64,000 bases of DNA from Sciurus carolinensis (GCF_902686445.1 NC_062232.1:20318897-20382896); one strand, 5' to 3'. Shown: positions 1 to 11,331, numbered from the stretch's first letter. Numbers and translations are program-made. Notes: generated by a model from the sequence alone, not told the origin.

Positions 1-273
1 TTACAAATATCACTTTTAATAGATGATTTGAATAGTTTCTGAGTTTACCAATCACTTTGTTTACTCATTTATTGCTGTATATCAACTTAAAAGTAGGAGT
101 TTTTACATCAGGGAAGTAAATTGGAATGCTTTCCCTCTTATTTTGCAATCCAGAACACAATAAGATGGCATTGGAATAGGTATTTGGAAATATGAGAAGA
201 GTCAGCAGTAAAACTGTTGGGGTCAAGAAATAAAGCCAACTAAGGTAAAAAATTATCAATTCCTGTATTCACT

Positions 274-456
274 ATTTTTTTTCGTTTGCTTGTTCTTTAT
301 TTATTGTGGTACTGGGGGTTGAACCCAGAGGTGCACAACCACTGAGATACATCCCCAGCCCTTTTTATTTGTTATTTTGAGACAGGGTCTCACTAAGTTG
401 CCCTGACTGGCCTTGAGCTCGTGAATCTCTTGCCTACACCTCCCTGATTCCTGAAA
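274..456 (-). mobile_element. SINE, sciurid B1-dID type
   Basis: On the minus strand this is a composite SINE. The plus strand shows the reverse complement of the ID-like right half (tactgggggttgaaccc, then catccccagccc), then the linker (gagacagggtctcact), then part of the B1-like left half. A T-rich tract at about 274-300 marks the former A-tail. The left half is truncated or decayed near 456. Such RNA polymerase III retroposons are mobilised by L1. I could not define a convincing target-site duplication. Confidence 0.85.
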
Positions 457-3020
457 GGTTTACCTTACCAGGTTTTCCCTATTATTTTCAGTATTCTGTT
501 CTGAAAAATTAAATGACATGTACCTAGATTTTTTTAGCTTATTTAATAAATTAGAATAAATTAAATTTTATTAAATTAGCTATTATGCTCATTGGGTCAT
601 TCACTTCCTTAATATTAACCAGGTATCTGCTCTTTGAAATATACTGTGCTATTGTTGAACATGCTATGATATTTTTAAGAGCAGTTATATCACAGGAAAG
701 ATGATGAGATAATGGTAGAACAGAGGATCAATATAAAATAAATAATGAAAGACTTGGGGTCCAGATGAGTACAGTGAAGTGGCAGTTAAGTGTAAATTCT
801 CCAAGGCAAATGTATTTGGGAAATTGCAAGTTTATTGATGGGCCTGAAGTTTAAGTTTAGCATGGCGTACGGAGATAAGGTTGTGGAAATGAGGAATAAA
901 GGTTAATCTTTCAAATAAGCTATTAGAGTTATCTACCCTACCATTTTCACTAACTCTATTCCTCTATTTTTAAGAAGAAACAATCTTAACTTCTATGGTT
1001 GTGAAATATTTCACAATATATATTTTCCTTAACATGTTTGAAATGGGATTGGTAAAAGTCTTGTATGTTGCTGGCTTCAAAAATCATGCTAAATGTCACT
1101 TTGTACATAATGGCATGTTAAACAATAGTAAAAGGAATTTATGACTAAGTTTTAGTTGTTTAGTATTCTATCTGGTCTCATTGAATTAACCCTTTGAAAG
1201 TCAAAAAATATTTAAGAAGCATGTTCTTCTACAATAATGCCTAAATCATACAGAACCTTTTAAGTACATTTTTAAATAAGATCATAAATTTTTCTTGTGA
1301 GTTATTTTTCCATCAATGTTAATATTACCACAATTATATAGCTAATAGAGTAGTAAACTCACTAGTATCCTTGGGAGACTATTATACACGTACAATATGA
1401 CTAGGGAGAGTTTACATAAATAAAGAAATCTATTCACAATCCCACTTACGTAATTATTAGAAAAATGTTTTAAAATACTGATTTTAAAAATAGCATTATA
1501 TAATTTATGATGGCATGTTAGGCTTTTTTAACTACACTAGATAATAAATAGTAATATCCATTCTTACAAAAAATGTATAATGTGATCACTTTTGTGAGTC
1601 CCATCAGAATTAGCATGTACAAACTTTCACTACAAACTTTGTTTGTGAAAACTGAAATTTAAACCACAATGTTAGAATACTGCATGAATCTAAGACACCT
1701 GCTATCTATGAATAACAAATTGTTCTCCAAGCAATATGTGGAAATTTAAGAGTTTGCCATATAAGTATTATAGGGATAGTTCCCATTTTAGTAAGATTTT
1801 TTTAAAAAATCAAATATGACTAGCTCATGATATAATCCAGTGGTGTATAACATTTCTTTTGGAGAAACAAAGAATTTCTTTGGACCAATGCATAAAACAG
1901 AAGCTGAAATTTCTTCCTTTGACTCACTCTTAGGTGAGCATACTTACTAACATTATTCCAGTTCTCAAAACACTCATTTACTTGTGCTTCAGCAAATGGG
2001 AAATTATGCATTTTGTGGGAAAAAGAGTTATTTTTTGAATTGCATTTTATCTAAGCATAAATTCTTCAGTGTAGCTGGGGATTTCTTGAATCAACAGGAG
2101 AAAAGTTAGAATAAGTAAATTTCTTAATTCAACAAAATATTCAAAATGACATGGTATACTCTTCTTTATAAAATAAAAAATTGCAATGGATATGAAATTT
2201 ATTTTATTTTAGATGATCCAAAATGTGCAGTCCACATTTTATTTATGTAGAATAAAATAATTACTTACCTGTGACTGAGTTAAATGTTTTATCTGATCAT
2301 TTAACCTAAAAGTAAAAAAATAGTAAATTATTAAAGTAATAAAGGAAAAGATTAATTATGCTCATCTATTTTTGTACACTTTGTTGGGAGATTGTGAAAG
2401 TAACTGAAATACCACAAATCGGAATTCCTTTAAATTATTTTACACAATATATGACAATTGTCTAACTAGGTCTTAATTTGTTAATACATAATTTGAACAA
2501 TCAAAGGATATAAAACAACATAAACTCCCTGTTGAAGATATTTTTATTCTTACAATTCAGTACAGAATCAGGCATATTATTAATATTCAACAAATATTTG
2601 AAAATAGGCAAATCAACTGATTAATAGAATTACATATTCAAGTATACTTGTTTTTGTATTGAATCATATTTTCTTAGAAACTGGAATTTCTTATATAAAA
2701 TTTATGTTAACTTTTTCAAAAAGAATATCAATATAATCAGCACTTCACATTCTTTCCAAGTCAGATAATAGAAAGAATTCTATGCAAAACAAATTAATAC
2801 CTTTAAAATTTCAGAAAAATAAAGATCCATAGCATGTGGGAAGTGAATAGGGATCTAAATATACTAAAAACTGAAAGAATTTCAAATTCCCTCTTTGCCT
2901 TGCTGTATTCAATAAACTATGGAGGTACAGGTAATGCTAAAATACCATTAAAAAATAAAGAAAATTATTTATAAGTTATAGTTCAGGCACATGAGGTCAG
3001 TATCAGGTTTAAAAAATGAT
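457..3020. other. AT-rich unique sequence, no gene seen
   Basis: I recognise no exon, RNA gene or repeat family here. Open frames are short and lack codon structure or family motifs. The DNA is AT-rich with short homopolymers. Very old repeat remnants may be present but cannot be named by eye. Confidence 0.6.
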
Positions 3021-3028
3021 GTTAATCT

Positions 3029-3246
3029 TTTGGATTGTATAGAGGGCAATGAAGGGGAAAGGGGCGGGGGAGGAACAATAGTGGAATGAGACAGACATCA
3101 TTACCCTATGTACATGTATGATCATATGAATGATGTGAGTCTATATTGTGTACAACCATAGAAATGAAAAGTTGTATCCCATTTGTGTACAATGAATCAA
3201 AATGCAGTCTGTAAAAATAAAAAAAAGTAAAATTTAAAAAAATAAA
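3029..3246 (+). mobile_element. 5'-truncated L1, 3'UTR stub only
   Basis: This matches the 3'UTR tail of the L1 copies elsewhere in the window: a purine-rich G tract, the block gagacagacatcattaccc, a line ending in gtgtacaat, and an A-rich tail. The eight bases gttaatct occur immediately before it (3021-3028) and after the tail (3247-3254), as expected of a target-site duplication. No coding sequence is included. Confidence 0.85.
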
Positions 3247-3254
3247 GTTAATCT

Positions 3255-4210
3255 GTCAATTTGGGGGGCTCCAATGCTTTCTCTTTGTTTATTGTACCCA
3301 AATTTCTGAGTCCCTAAGCCACACTGAATGCCTGATATTACATTTTAGTGAAGTCCCTCTTTCACTTACCTTACTGAGAAGCTGTACACCTGCTGCTTTG
3401 GTCCTGAACTACAGCATGATGTGAAATGCAGCTTTCCTGTGTGCTGACATCCCATCTCCTCCCTTGAAATGTTTTTATGGCATACTGAAACTGGAAATCT
3501 TGGAAGAGGATAATAAGGGAAGCTAAGGAGAGATCTCAGTATTAAGAACCCAGTTGTAACAAAACTATTCATCATTAACTGTATTTCCTGAAGGCATGAA
3601 ACGTACTCTGAACTGCCAAAACAATATTACTCACTCCAGAAACCACATATGGAAATATGTGTTTGGGTGGGAAAGAGGAAGATAGTGAGTGTAGGTGTTG
3701 TCTGTATGTGAGTTGGGTGACACAAAAATTATGTACATGTGCATACACACTTGCATGCACACAGACACAGTAGATAAAAGTTTGCTTTAGAGTAACATTT
3801 GCAATGTAATCCATGAGGAATGTGTAGAGACATCTAGGTAGGAACTGGAAATAATTGTGCCTTTTTGTTGTGGAACCCAATTATTATGAAATTTCTCTAC
3901 CTTCGCCTTCCCAAATATAGGAGCTTCTTGCAAATAGGCAGTTTAAGAAAAGAAAAAAATTTTAAAAGTTATAATTAAAAGCAAACTAACACAGCAGCTA
4001 TAAAAATACTATAAAATATGGAATCAAGAAAACCATCAATTAACACATGAAAAACACCCACTAGAAACATGTTGCTACAGAGCAGAAACAGAGTAAGCCA
4101 AAATTTTGTAGTAACTGTTCAAGAAAATTCAGTTTTCTGACTTAAGTTGCAAGTCAGAAATAAGAGCTCAGGGAAGAGGTGACATGATAGGGGTATGAGA
4201 TGAAAATTAA
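3255..4210. other. Unique sequence, no gene seen
   Basis: There is no recognisable family or exon. The small minus-strand frames at about 3366-3880 have no known motif and no splice-site context that I trust. A CA/TG-rich patch lies at about 3738-3770. Confidence 0.55.
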
Positions 4211-4223
4211 GATAGCACAACTA

Positions 4224-4465
4224 GCTGGGAGTGGTGGCACATGGCTGTAATCCCAGTGGCTTGGGAGGTTGAGGCAAGATGATCACGATTTCAAAGCCAG
4301 TCTCAGCAAATAAGCAAGGTCCTAAGTAACTCAGTGAGACCCTGTCTCTAAAATAAACAAAAATGGGCTGGGGGATGTGGCTCACTGGTTAAGTGCCCCT
4401 GAGTTCAATCTCTAGTACCAAAAAAAAAAAAAAAAAAGAAAAAAAGAAAAAGAAAAAAAAAAAAC
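4224..4465 (+). mobile_element. SINE, sciurid B1-dID, with 13-bp duplication
   Basis: This is a complete composite SINE. The B1-like left half opens with gctgggagtggtggcacatg. The linker contains agtgagaccctgtctctaaa. The ID-like right half contains ggatgtggctcactggttaa and is followed by a long A-rich tail. The 13-base target-site duplication gatagcacaacta is perfect, at 4211-4223 and 4466-4478, which fixes both ends. This is one of the best-preserved SINEs here. Confidence 0.95.
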
Positions 4466-4478
4466 GATAGCACAACTA

Positions 4479-5050
4479 AGAGATGAAGTAGAACAGATGA
4501 AATACATAAAACCATCACAGAATAGAAGATGCTCTTTAGGATGAATCCAATAGAAAGCTCAAGAAACACAACAAGGGATATTGAAGAAATTAATGATGAA
4601 AGAAAACTTTCTAAAGTGGAAACCTCTATCAACCTAAGCCAGGTTAAAAGGAACTCTTATATAGTTGAATAACTATGTGGTTTTAAACAACCAAATATAA
4701 AATGCAGTATTCAAATACATAACTGATACTTTGAAGGTTATTATGTACTTAACATTTTTACTAACAATTTTCAGAGTACGTCTTTCCTCAGTTACCATCA
4801 ACAACAATGACTATTACTCTTTCTAGAACTAGCTATTCTAATAGGAAGAATGATACTTCATTGCTAATATAGTTCCCATTTCCCTGATTACGGGAGAATT
4901 TGAGCATCTAATCACATGTCTGTTGGTTTTTCAGAATGGTATCTCGGTTAAGTGTCTGTTTACATATTTTATAAAATTACATGTGTTTTTCTTGTCAATT
5001 TGTCAGATCATTTATTATTTTATAAAAAGTGAGCAGTTGTGAATTGCTTT
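4479..5050. other. AT-rich unique sequence
   Basis: I see no gene or recognisable repeat between the SINE and the left flank of the large minus-strand L1. Confidence 0.55.
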
Positions 5051-5191
5051 AGTTCTTTTGAATTCTATTTCTTTTTTTTTATTGTATACAAATGGGATAC
5101 ATGTTGTTTCTCTATTTGTACATAGAGTCAAGGCATACCATTTGTGTAATCATACGTTTACATAGGGCAATGATGTTTATTTTTTTTCCTT

Positions 5192-5221
5192 CCCCCCCAC
5201 CCCTCCCACCCCTCTTTTCCC
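5192..5221 (-). other. G-quadruplex-type tract in L1-A 3'UTR
   Basis: On the minus strand the tract holds at least four runs of three or more G separated by short loops (GGGAAAAGAGGGGTGGGAGG and onward). The other young L1 copies carry the counterpart tract at 33452-33478 and 41332-41357. A G-rich polypurine tract is a known feature of mammalian L1 3'UTRs; folding in the cell is inferred. Confidence 0.7.
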
Positions 5222-5264
5222 TCTATACAGTCCTTCTTTCCTTCATTCTTACCGCTCTCCTTAT

Positions 5265-5294
5265 CCCTAACCCTAAACCTAACCCTAAACCTAA
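5265..5294 (-). repeat. Telomere-like hexamer array in L1-A 3'UTR
   Basis: Five consecutive hexamers read on the plus strand as CCCTAA, CCCTAA, ACCTAA, CCCTAA, ACCTAA. On the minus (L1 sense) strand this alternates TTAGGG and TTAGGT. The array lies about 45 bp from the G-rich tract. The equivalent stretch of the L1 3'UTRs at 33452-33600 and 41332-41490 lacks it. Confidence 0.9.
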
Positions 5295-5326
5295 TGCAAA
5301 CCCCTCCCACCCCCCATTATATGTCC

Positions 5327-8300
5327 TCATCCGCTTATCAGCGAGATCATTCGTCCTTTAGTTTTTTGAGATTGGCTTATCTCACTTAGCATGATATTCT
5401 CCAATTTCGACCATTTGCCTACAAATGCCATAATTTTATCATTCTTCATTGCGGAATAATATTCCATTGTATATATATACCACAGTTTCTTTATCCATTC
5501 ATCAACTGAAGGGCATCTAGGTTGGTTCCACAATCTGGCTATGGTGAATTGAGCAGCAATGAACATTGATGTGGCTGTATCTCTGTAGTATGCTGATTTT
5601 AAGTCCTTTGGGTATAGGCCAAGGAGTGGGATAGCTGGGTCAAATGGTGTTTCCATTCCAAGCTTTCTGAGGAATCTCCACACTGCTTTCCAGAGTGGCT
5701 GCACTAATTTGCAACCCCACCAGCAATGTATGAGTGTTTCTTTTTCACCATATCCTCGCCAACACCTATTGTTGCTTGTATTCTTGATAATCACCATTCA
5801 AATTGGGGTGAGATGAAATCTTAGGGTAGTTTTGATTTGCATTTCCCTTATTACTAGGGATGTTGAACATTTTTTCATATATCTGTTGATTACTTGTACA
5901 TCTTCTTCTGTGAAGTGTCTGTTCATTTCCTTAGCCCATTTGTTGATTGGATTATTTGTATTCTTCATGTAGAGTTCTTTGAGTTCTTTATAGATTCTGG
6001 AAATTAGCGCTCTATCTGAGGTATGGTTGGCAAAGATATTCTCCCACTCTGTAGGCTCTCTCTTCACATTTCTGATAGTTTCCTTTGCTGAGAGAAAGCT
6101 TTTAAGTTTGAATCTATCCCAGTTGTTGATTCTTGCTTTTATTTCTTGTGCTATGGGAGTCCTGTTAAGGAAGTCTGATCCTAAGCCAACAAGTTGAAGA
6201 TTTGGACCTACTTTTTTCTTCTATAAGATGCAGGGTCTCTGGTCTGATTCCGAGGTCCTTGATCCATTTTGAGTTGAGTTTGTGTAGGGTGAGAGATAGG
6301 GGTTTAATTTCATTCTATTGCATATGGTTTTCCAGTTTTCCCAGCACCATTTGTTGAAGAGCCTATCTTTTCTCCATTGCATATTTTTGGAACCTTTGTC
6401 TAGTATGAGAAAATTGTATTTATTTGGGTTTGTGTCCATGTCCTCTATTCTGTACCACTGATCTACCTGTCTATTTTGGTACCAATACCATGCCGTTTTT
6501 GTTACTATTGCTTTGTAGTAGAGTTGAAGATCTGGTATTGCAATACCCCCTGCTTCGCTCTTGCTACTGAGGATTGCTTTAGCTATTCTAGGTTTTTTAT
6601 TCTTCCAGATGAATTTCATAATTGCTTGCTCTATTTCTGCAAGATACATCATTGGGATTTTAATTGGAATTGCATTGAATCTGTATAGCACTTTAGGTAG
6701 TATGGCCATTTTGACAATATTAATTCTGCCTATCCAAGAACATGGGAGATCTTTCCATCTTCTAAGGTTTTCTTTAATTTCTTTCTTTAGTGTTCTGTAG
6801 TTCTCATTGTAGAGGTCTTTCACCTCTTTTGTGAGATTGATTCCCAAGTATTTTATTTTTTTCGATGCTATTGTGAATGGGGTAGTTTTCCTAATTTCTC
6901 TTTCTGAAGATTCATCACTTATGTATAAAAATGCATTGGATTTATGAGCATTGATCTTGTAACCTGCTACTTTACTGAATTCACTTATGAGTTCTAAAAG
7001 TTTTCTGGTGGAATTTCCAGGTTCCTCTAAATATATAATCATGTCATCAGCGAACAGGGATAGTTTGAGTTCTTCTTTTCCTATTCATATCCCTTTAATT
7101 TCTTTGGTTTGTCTGATTGCTCTGGCTAGAGTCTCAAGGACGATGTTGAATAGAAGTGGTGAAAGAGGGCATCCCTGCCTTATTCCAGTTTTTAGGGGGA
7201 ACGCTTTCAGTTTTTCACCATTTAGAATGATATTAGCCATGGGCTTAGCGTAGATTGCCTTTATAATGTTAAGGAATGTTCCCACTACCCCAATTTTTTC
7301 TAGTGTTTTGAGCATGAAGGGATGCTGTATTTTATCGAATTTTTTTTCCGCATCTATTGAAATAATCATGTGATTCTTAACTTTAAGTCTGTTGATATGG
7401 TGAATGACATTTATTGATTTCCGAATGTTGAACCAACCTTGCATCCCTGGGATAAAACCCACTTGATCATGGTACACTATCTTTTTAATATATATTTGTA
7501 TGCGATTTGCTAAAATTTTGTTGAGAATTTTTGCATCATTGCTCATTAAGGATATTGGTCTGAAAGTTTCTTTCCTCAATGTGTCTCTGTCTGGTTTAGG
7601 TATCAGGGTAATATTGGCTTCATAGAACGAGTTTGGGAGGTTTCCCTCCTCTTCTATTTCATGGAATAGTTTGAGGAGTATTGGAATGAGCTCTTCTTTA
7701 AAGGTTTTGTAGAACTCAGCTGAGAACCCATCTGGTCCTGGACTTTTCTTTGTTGGTAGGCTTTTGATGACCTCTTCTATTTCATTGCTTGAAATTGGTT
7801 TATTTAAGTTGTGTATGTCCTCCTCGTTCAGTTTAGGTAATTCATATGTCTCTAGAAATTTGTTGATGTCTTCGAGGTTTTCTGTTTTGTTGGAGTATAG
7901 ATTTTCAAAATAGCTTCTAATTATGTTTTGTATTTCACTCATGTCTGTTGTGATGTTTCCTTGTTCATTCCGAATTTTAGTAATTTGAGTTTTCTCCCTC
8001 TTTCTCTTTGTTAGTGTGGCTAAGGGTTTATCAATTTTATTTATTTTTTCAAAGAACCAACTATTTATTTTGTTAATTTTTCCAATTGTTTCTTTTGTTT
8101 CAATTTCATTGATTTTGGCTCTGATTTTGACTATTTCCTGTCTTCTACTACTTTTGGTATTGGTCTGCTCTTCTTTTTCTAGCGCTTTGAGCTGTAGTGT
8201 TAAGTCATTTATTTGTTGATTTCTACTTCTTTTTTTGAATGCACCCCATGAAATAAATCTTCCTCTAAGTACTGCTTTCATAGTGTCCCAGAGATTTTGA

Positions 8301-9175
8301 TATGATGTGTCTTTGTTCTCGTTTACTTCTAAGAATTTTTTTATTTCCCTCCTGATGTCTTCTGTTATCCATTCATCATATAATACTGCATTATTTAATC
8401 TCCAGGTATTGGAGAAGTTTCTGTTTTTTATTCTGTCATTTATTTCTAATTTCAATCCATTATGATCTGATAGAGTACAAGGTAGTATCTCTATCTTCTT
8501 GTATTTGCTAACAGTAGCTTTGTGGCATAAAATATGGTCTATTTTAGAAAAGGATCCATGTGCTCATGAGAAGAAAGTGTATTCGTTCTTTGTTGGATGG
8601 TATATTCTATATATGTCCATTAAGTCTAAATTGTTGATTGTGTTTTTGAGATCTATCGTTTCTTCATTCAATTTTTGTTTGGAGGATCTATCCAGTGGTG
8701 AGAGAGATGTGTTAAAATCGCCTAGTATTATTGTGTTGTGGTCTATTTGATTTCTGGAATTGAGAAGGATTTGTTTGACGTACATGGATGAGCCAATGTT
8801 GGGGGCATAGATATTTATGATTGTTATGTCTTGCTGATTTATGCTTCCCTTAAGCAGTATGTAATGTCCTTCTTTAGCCCTTCTGACTAGTTTTCGCTTG
8901 AAGTCCACATTATCTGAAATGAGGATGGATACTCGAGCTTTTTTGCTGTGTTCGTGTGCATGGTATGTTTTTCCCCATCCTTTCACCTTTAGTCTATGGG
9001 TGTCTCTTTCTATGAGATGAGTTTCTTGCAGGCAGCATATTGTTGGATTTTTCTTTTTCATCCAATCTGCCAGTCTGTGTCTTTTGATTGATGAATTCAG
9101 GCCATTAACATTCAGGGTTATTATTGTGATATGATTTGTATTCCCAGTCAATTGACTCATATTTGTTTTTGACAT
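5327..9175 (-). pseudogene. L1-A ORF2 (endonuclease and reverse transcriptase), disrupted
   Basis: ORF2p nicks target DNA and copies L1 RNA at the nick. The frame is about 1,282 codons long, close to the usual length of about 1,275. The endonuclease part shows NVNGLN, QETH, YAPN, GDFN and SDHNG. The reverse transcriptase part shows [34 protein letters not shown] and an intact FADD. Near the C-terminus the Cys-rich motif has lost one cysteine (RCWRGYGEK where other copies have RCWQGCGEK). In-frame TGA stops lie at 8564-8566, 7085-7087 and 5798-5800. A one-base deletion near 6278 is compensated by an extra base in the T run at 6211-6220, so the out-of-frame stretch contains a TAG at 6221-6223. 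The main frame is otherwise kept throughout. It cannot make full-length protein as written. Confidence 0.92.
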
Positions 9176-9206
9176 GATTTGGTTTCTCCTTTATTTGGCT
9201 ATTCCT

Positions 9207-10221
9207 TTAGGCTAGCGCCTCCTGTTGCTGATTTGCATTGTTGTTTTTCATCTCTTCCTCATGGAATATTTTGCTGAGAATGTTCTGTAATGCCGGCTTT
9301 CTTTTTGTAAATTCTTTTAGCTTTTGTTTTTCATGGAAGGATCTTATTTCATCGTCAAATTTGAAGGTAAGTTTTGCTGGGTATAAGATTCTTGGTTGGC
9401 ATTCGTTTTCTTTCAGGGCTTGGTATATGTTGTTCCAGGCCCTTCTAGCTTTTAGGGTCTGGATTGAAAAATCTCTTGATATTCTTATTGGTTTCCCTCT
9501 GAATGTAATCTGATTCTTTTCTCTCGCGGCCTTTAAAAGTCTGTCTTTATTTTGTATGTTAGGTATTTTCATAATAATGTGCCTTGGTGTGGGTCTGTTG
9601 TAATTTTGTATGTTTGGAGTTCTATAAGCCTCTTGTACTTGGTTTTCCATTTCATTCTTCAGATTTGGGAAATTTTCTGATATTATTTCATTGAATAGAT
9701 TGTTCATTCCTTTGGTTTGTTTCTCTAAGCCTTCCTCAATCCCAATAATTCTTAAATTTGGCCTTTTCATAATATCCCATAATTCTTGTAGATTCTGTTC
9801 ATGATTTCTTACCATCTTTTCTGTTTGGCCAACTTTGTTTTCAAGATTAAATAATTTGTCTTCAATGTCTGAGGTTCTGTCTTCCAGGTGTTCTATCCTA
9901 TTGGTTATGCTTTCTATGGAGTTTTTAACTTGGTTTATTGTTTCCTTCATTTCAAGTATTTCAGTTTGTTTTTTTTTTCAGTATCTCTAACTCTTTATTG
10001 AAATGATCTCTTGCTTCCCATATTTGGTCTTTTAACTGTTGATTGGTGCGATCATTTAATGCCTGCATTTGCTCTTTCATCTCCTCATTAGCTTCCCTGA
10101 TCGTTTTAATTACATACATTCTGAACTCTCTTTCTGACATTTCTTCTGCTGTGCTGTCATTGGGTTTTATTGATGTAGTATCTAGGTTTGTTTGGGACAT
10201 TTTCTTCCCTTGTTTTCTCAT
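9207..10221 (-). pseudogene. L1-A ORF1 (RNA-binding chaperone), frameshifted
   Basis: ORF1p trimerises through a coiled coil and coats L1 RNA. The start chosen is the ATG at 10221, giving about 338 codons. Features in order: a charged N-terminus with EEMSEREFRMYVIK, a heptad-rich coiled coil (SIESITNRIEHLEDR onward), an RNA-recognition region (NLRIIGIEEGLE), then a C-terminal domain with RRAWNNIYQALK. The A10 run at 9969-9978 is one base too long. It pushes the N-terminal 86 codons into a TGA at 9961-9963, and the rest reads openly from 9950 to 9207. Restoring frame would need one base fewer in this homopolymer, so this is a single-slippage lesion. Confidence 0.92.
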
Positions 10222-10679
10222 ATTGGTCAGCTGTCAGTGGGACCCTGAGATATTGCAGTTTTCCGCTATTGGCTTATAGTGTCCCGGTAGATTTCCAGTG
10301 TATCACCTCCCAGCCTTCAGTAGCCTGATGTCTTGGAGGAATCTGATAATGCAGTGCATCTGAAGAAAACTGCCCCTAGCCCCCTACTGGTTCCACGGTT
10401 TGGAACTGGCTCTGTGCGGAAAGGTTCTCACTGTGGGCCTGCACCGTGCAGCTGGCCGTGTGGGAGGAGCTCACTGCCGGAGTGTGGAAGGCTACCTTGG
10501 GAAGACTCTAGCTGCCCTGCCCGGCTCCGATAAGCCACCTCTATCTGGGCCTGCCACCCGGGCCGAGCTTTACCCAGTGGGCAGACTCACCCATGGCTCT
10601 ATTTCAGTCCAAGTCTCTCAATGCCTCCCCTTCTTAACTCCTGGGTTCTGGAGCGACTGGGGGTGCAGTCACCCTCTAG

Positions 10680-10692
10680 GCCGCCATCTTGG
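10680..10692 (-). promoter_or_regulatory. YY1-type motif in L1-A promoter, inner monomer
   Basis: On the L1 sense strand the site reads CCAAGATGGCGGC, which fits the AAGATGGCGGC core recognised by YY1. In human L1 a YY1 site near the 5' end positions transcription start. This copy is 606 bp inside the element. Function is inferred from the motif. Confidence 0.65.
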
Positions 10693-11285
10693 ATCGCCCC
10701 GTGAAGAGAGCCTGCAGCTGGAGTGGGCAGAACCACCTGAAGAGGTCTCTGGCTGCCCTGCCCTGATCCCAGAGGCTGTTTGCGGATCGAAGCTCTCCGT
10801 TGGTTCAGGGGCTTGTGGCTGGTTCTATGTAGAAAGCCTGTCACTGGGCGATCTGGTCCGAGAAGCTAGCCTTGAAAGGCACCTCCCACCACAGGGGTCC
10901 AGGCTACTTGGGGAAGTCTCTGGCCGCCCTATCCTGGTCCCTGAAGCTGCTTGCGTGCCAGAGTACGCTGTGCTGCGCTGGCTCCGGGACTTGGAGCTTG
11001 TTCTGGTCAGAAAGGCTCTCACTAGCGGGCCCGTTCTGTTCCGAGAACCTGGAGAAGCTGGCTGTGTGGGCGGGGCCCACTGCTGGAGTGCGCAGGGCTG
11101 CCTGTGGAAGACTCTAGCTGCCCTGCCTGGCTCCGATAAGCCACCTCTATCTGGGCCTGCCACCCTGGCCGAGTTTTATCCAGTGGGCAGACTCACCCGT
11201 GGCTCTATTTCAGTCCGAGTCTCTCAATGCCTCCCCTTCTTAACTCCTGGATGCTGGAGCGACTGGGAGTGCAGTCACCCTCTAG

Positions 11286-11298
11286 GCCGCCATCTTGG
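11286..11298 (-). promoter_or_regulatory. YY1-type motif at the L1-A 5' end
   Basis: This is the same 13-base motif as at 10680-10692, here within about 25 bp of the element's 5' end. That position is comparable to the YY1 site that fixes initiation in human L1, so this copy is the likelier start-site determinant. Confidence 0.7.
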
Positions 11299-11331
11299 AT
11301 CGCCGGAATGAGTATTTTTCTGAATTCTATT

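Larger units (their letters stand above)
5072..11310 (-). mobile_element. Full-length L1 retrotransposon, copy A
   Basis: This L1 of about 6.2 kb reads on the minus strand: a GC-rich tandem 5'UTR (10222-11310), ORF1 (9207-10221), a 31-bp spacer, ORF2 (5327-9175), and a 3'UTR with a G-rich tract and A-tail (5072-5326). The A-tail appears as a T run at 5072-5080. The 11 bases tgaattctatt occur at 5059-5069 and 11321-11331 and are probably the target-site duplication, although about ten bases of unclear origin sit between the 5'UTR and the right copy. Only a few stops and frameshifts interrupt the ORFs, so the insertion is fairly young. Confidence 0.95.
10222..11310 (-). promoter_or_regulatory. 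L1-A 5'UTR with 606-bp tandem monomers
   Basis: This is the only strongly GC-rich stretch of the left half and drives minus-strand L1 transcription. Landmarks repeat exactly 606 bp apart: gaagactcta at 10501 and 11107, ggctctattt at 10595 and 11201, gccgccatcttgg at 10680 and 11286. The copies stay collinear over about 200 bp and then differ by indels further toward ORF1. A shorter module beginning g(a)agtctctggc recurs at about 10501, 10742, 10913 and 11107, so the monomer itself grew from smaller repeats. The design resembles monomer promoters of mouse L1, although I see no sequence kinship to those. Confidence 0.88.

Noticed and set aside
3366..3880. Two adjoining minus-strand frames that might be one exon pair
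   Set aside because: No recognisable protein family. The CA-rich patch explains the His/Cys/Val bias of the second frame.
4405..4632. Poly-Phe frame on the minus strand
   Set aside because: It reads through the A-rich tail of the SINE at 4224-4465.
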